The notes under the pieces: generated by a model
Told to the model about the DNA's origin: nothing
What the model saw: the letters and a program-made list of their open reading frames with translations, nothing else
Database searches by the model: none
Translations under genes and position numbers: made by a program
Shown: positions 5,155-5,606 of the stretch, piece after piece
How the letters are laid out: the number at the start of each line of letters is the position of its first letter
How positions within the stretch are numbered: the first letter of the stretch is position 1
From: Eggerthellales bacterium UBA948
Lineage (GTDB): Bacteria; Actinomycetota; Coriobacteriia; Coriobacteriales; UBA8131
Assembly: GCA_002293265.1 (NCBI GenBank)
Contig: DBCW01000095.1
Span: 4,767-10,372, forward strand
Direction of reading: 5' to 3'
DNA: 5,606 nt

Positions 5155-5606
5155 TTTAATTTCACCACCTTATAACCTAGCCCATATATCACTTTAAGAT
5201 ACCTGGGCTCTTTAGGATTAATCTCTATTTTTTCGCGAATATGCCTAATGTGCACAGAAATTGTTTTGGACACATCAAACGCCGGCTCCCCCCATACCGC
5301 TTCATAAATCTGCGAAGAGCTTAAAACGTGCTCAATATTAGTCATAAGCAGTTTCAGAATACTGAACTCACGAGCTGTAAGCCCTGCGTCAACACCGTCA
5401 ATGGTCACGCTTTTTGTTTTGTCGTTAAGTATCAAGCCTCCGGTCTGATATATACTTTCTTTGTCGCTGACCTGAACATCATTTTCAGATTGCATGCCCT
5501 CAGAATGCGAATTGCCTGCAATGCCTCCAAGACGAGCGTAACGCCTAAGCGCTGCCCGCACGCGAGCAATGAGCTCTATTGGATTAAACGGCTTGGTAAT
5601 GTAATC
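5151..5606 (-). CDS. OmpR-family response regulator, C-terminal part, cut by right edge
   Basis: This is the last 151 residues of a DNA-binding response regulator; the start lies beyond the right edge. The visible part opens with DYITKPFNPIELIARVRAALRRY. That is the end of the receiver domain, including the conserved Lys of the phosphorylation switch (residue 5 of the fragment), so phospho-acceptor Asp and start are outside. A GTG at 5561 is inside this receiver helix and is a Val codon, not a start. After a fairly long polar linker (about residues 29-53) comes the winged helix. It has LTAREFSILKLL, the VWGEP turn and the recognition helix VSKTISVHIRHIREKI, and ends in YGLGYKVVKLK. It should bind direct-repeat operators and answer to the kinase whose gene overlaps it by 4 nt. 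No target can be seen. Confidence 0.95.
   Translation of the reverse strand, partial: DYITKPFNPIELIARVRAALRRYARLGGIAGNSHSEGMQSENDVQVSDKESIYQTGGLILNDKTKSVTIDGVDAGLTAREFSILKLLMTNIEHVLSSSQIYEAVWGEPAFDVSKTISVHIRHIREKIEINPKEPRYLKVIYGLGYKVVKLK

Noticed and set aside
5151..5561. Regulator starting at the GTG at 5561 as a complete short protein
   Set aside because: The frame stays open to the right edge and encodes the receiver-domain end DYITKPFNPIELIARV. The GTG is an internal valine codon of a gene truncated by the window.

Overview
The window carries two separate two-component signalling loci on the minus strand. Between them lies a plus-strand pair: a GNAT-type acetyltransferase and a DUF4256 protein. 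No RNA gene, insertion sequence, CRISPR array or prophage gene was recognised. Base composition by eye is moderate, roughly mid-40% GC. The strong AGGAGG-like ribosome-binding sites, the Gram-positive style of both kinases and the DUF4256 protein suggest a low- to mid-GC Gram-positive anaerobe (Bacillota or Coriobacteriia-like). This placement is inference; no taxonomic marker is present.

Left region (1-2309, read right to left): an OmpR/PhoB-family response regulator (1650-2309), a HAMP-containing sensor histidine kinase (186-1619), and the first 63 codons of a membrane-anchored protein (1-189). That protein's ATG overlaps the kinase stop as ATGA and has its own good ribosome-binding site, so it is very probably the third gene of the operon. 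The order regulator-kinase-anchored protein, with an N-terminal anchor like that of MacA/HlyD adaptors, would suit an efflux or ABC-export cassette continuing off the left edge. Too little of the gene is visible to prove that.

Centre (2310-3741): a 188-bp divergent intergenic region separates the regulator from the GNAT gene. On the minus strand it holds a 7+4+7 direct repeat, TGATGCC-ATTT-TGATGGC, spaced 11 bp apart as in PhoB/OmpR boxes. The repeat sits where such a box normally lies upstream of a -10 (TATGAT) leading to the response regulator. A third half-site overlaps that -10. A perfect TATAAT facing the other way serves the GNAT gene. This is the best candidate regulatory element in the window. 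The GNAT gene is followed after 86 bp by the DUF4256 gene, which ends 27 bp from the convergent kinase of the second system. Two short hairpins lie at that junction.

Right region (3742-5606, read right to left): the C-terminal part of a second OmpR-family regulator (cut by the right edge) and its kinase, overlapping as ATGA. This kinase has about six membrane segments and no HAMP. Its ATP-binding domain has the G1 aspartate replaced by asparagine (KNTSK), which I recall as typical of a Gram-positive kinase subfamily.

The likely logic is two independent sensor-regulator pairs, the first probably autoregulated and controlling an export-type operon. The GNAT gene may share the first system's control region. 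No evidence in the window connects DUF4256 to either system.
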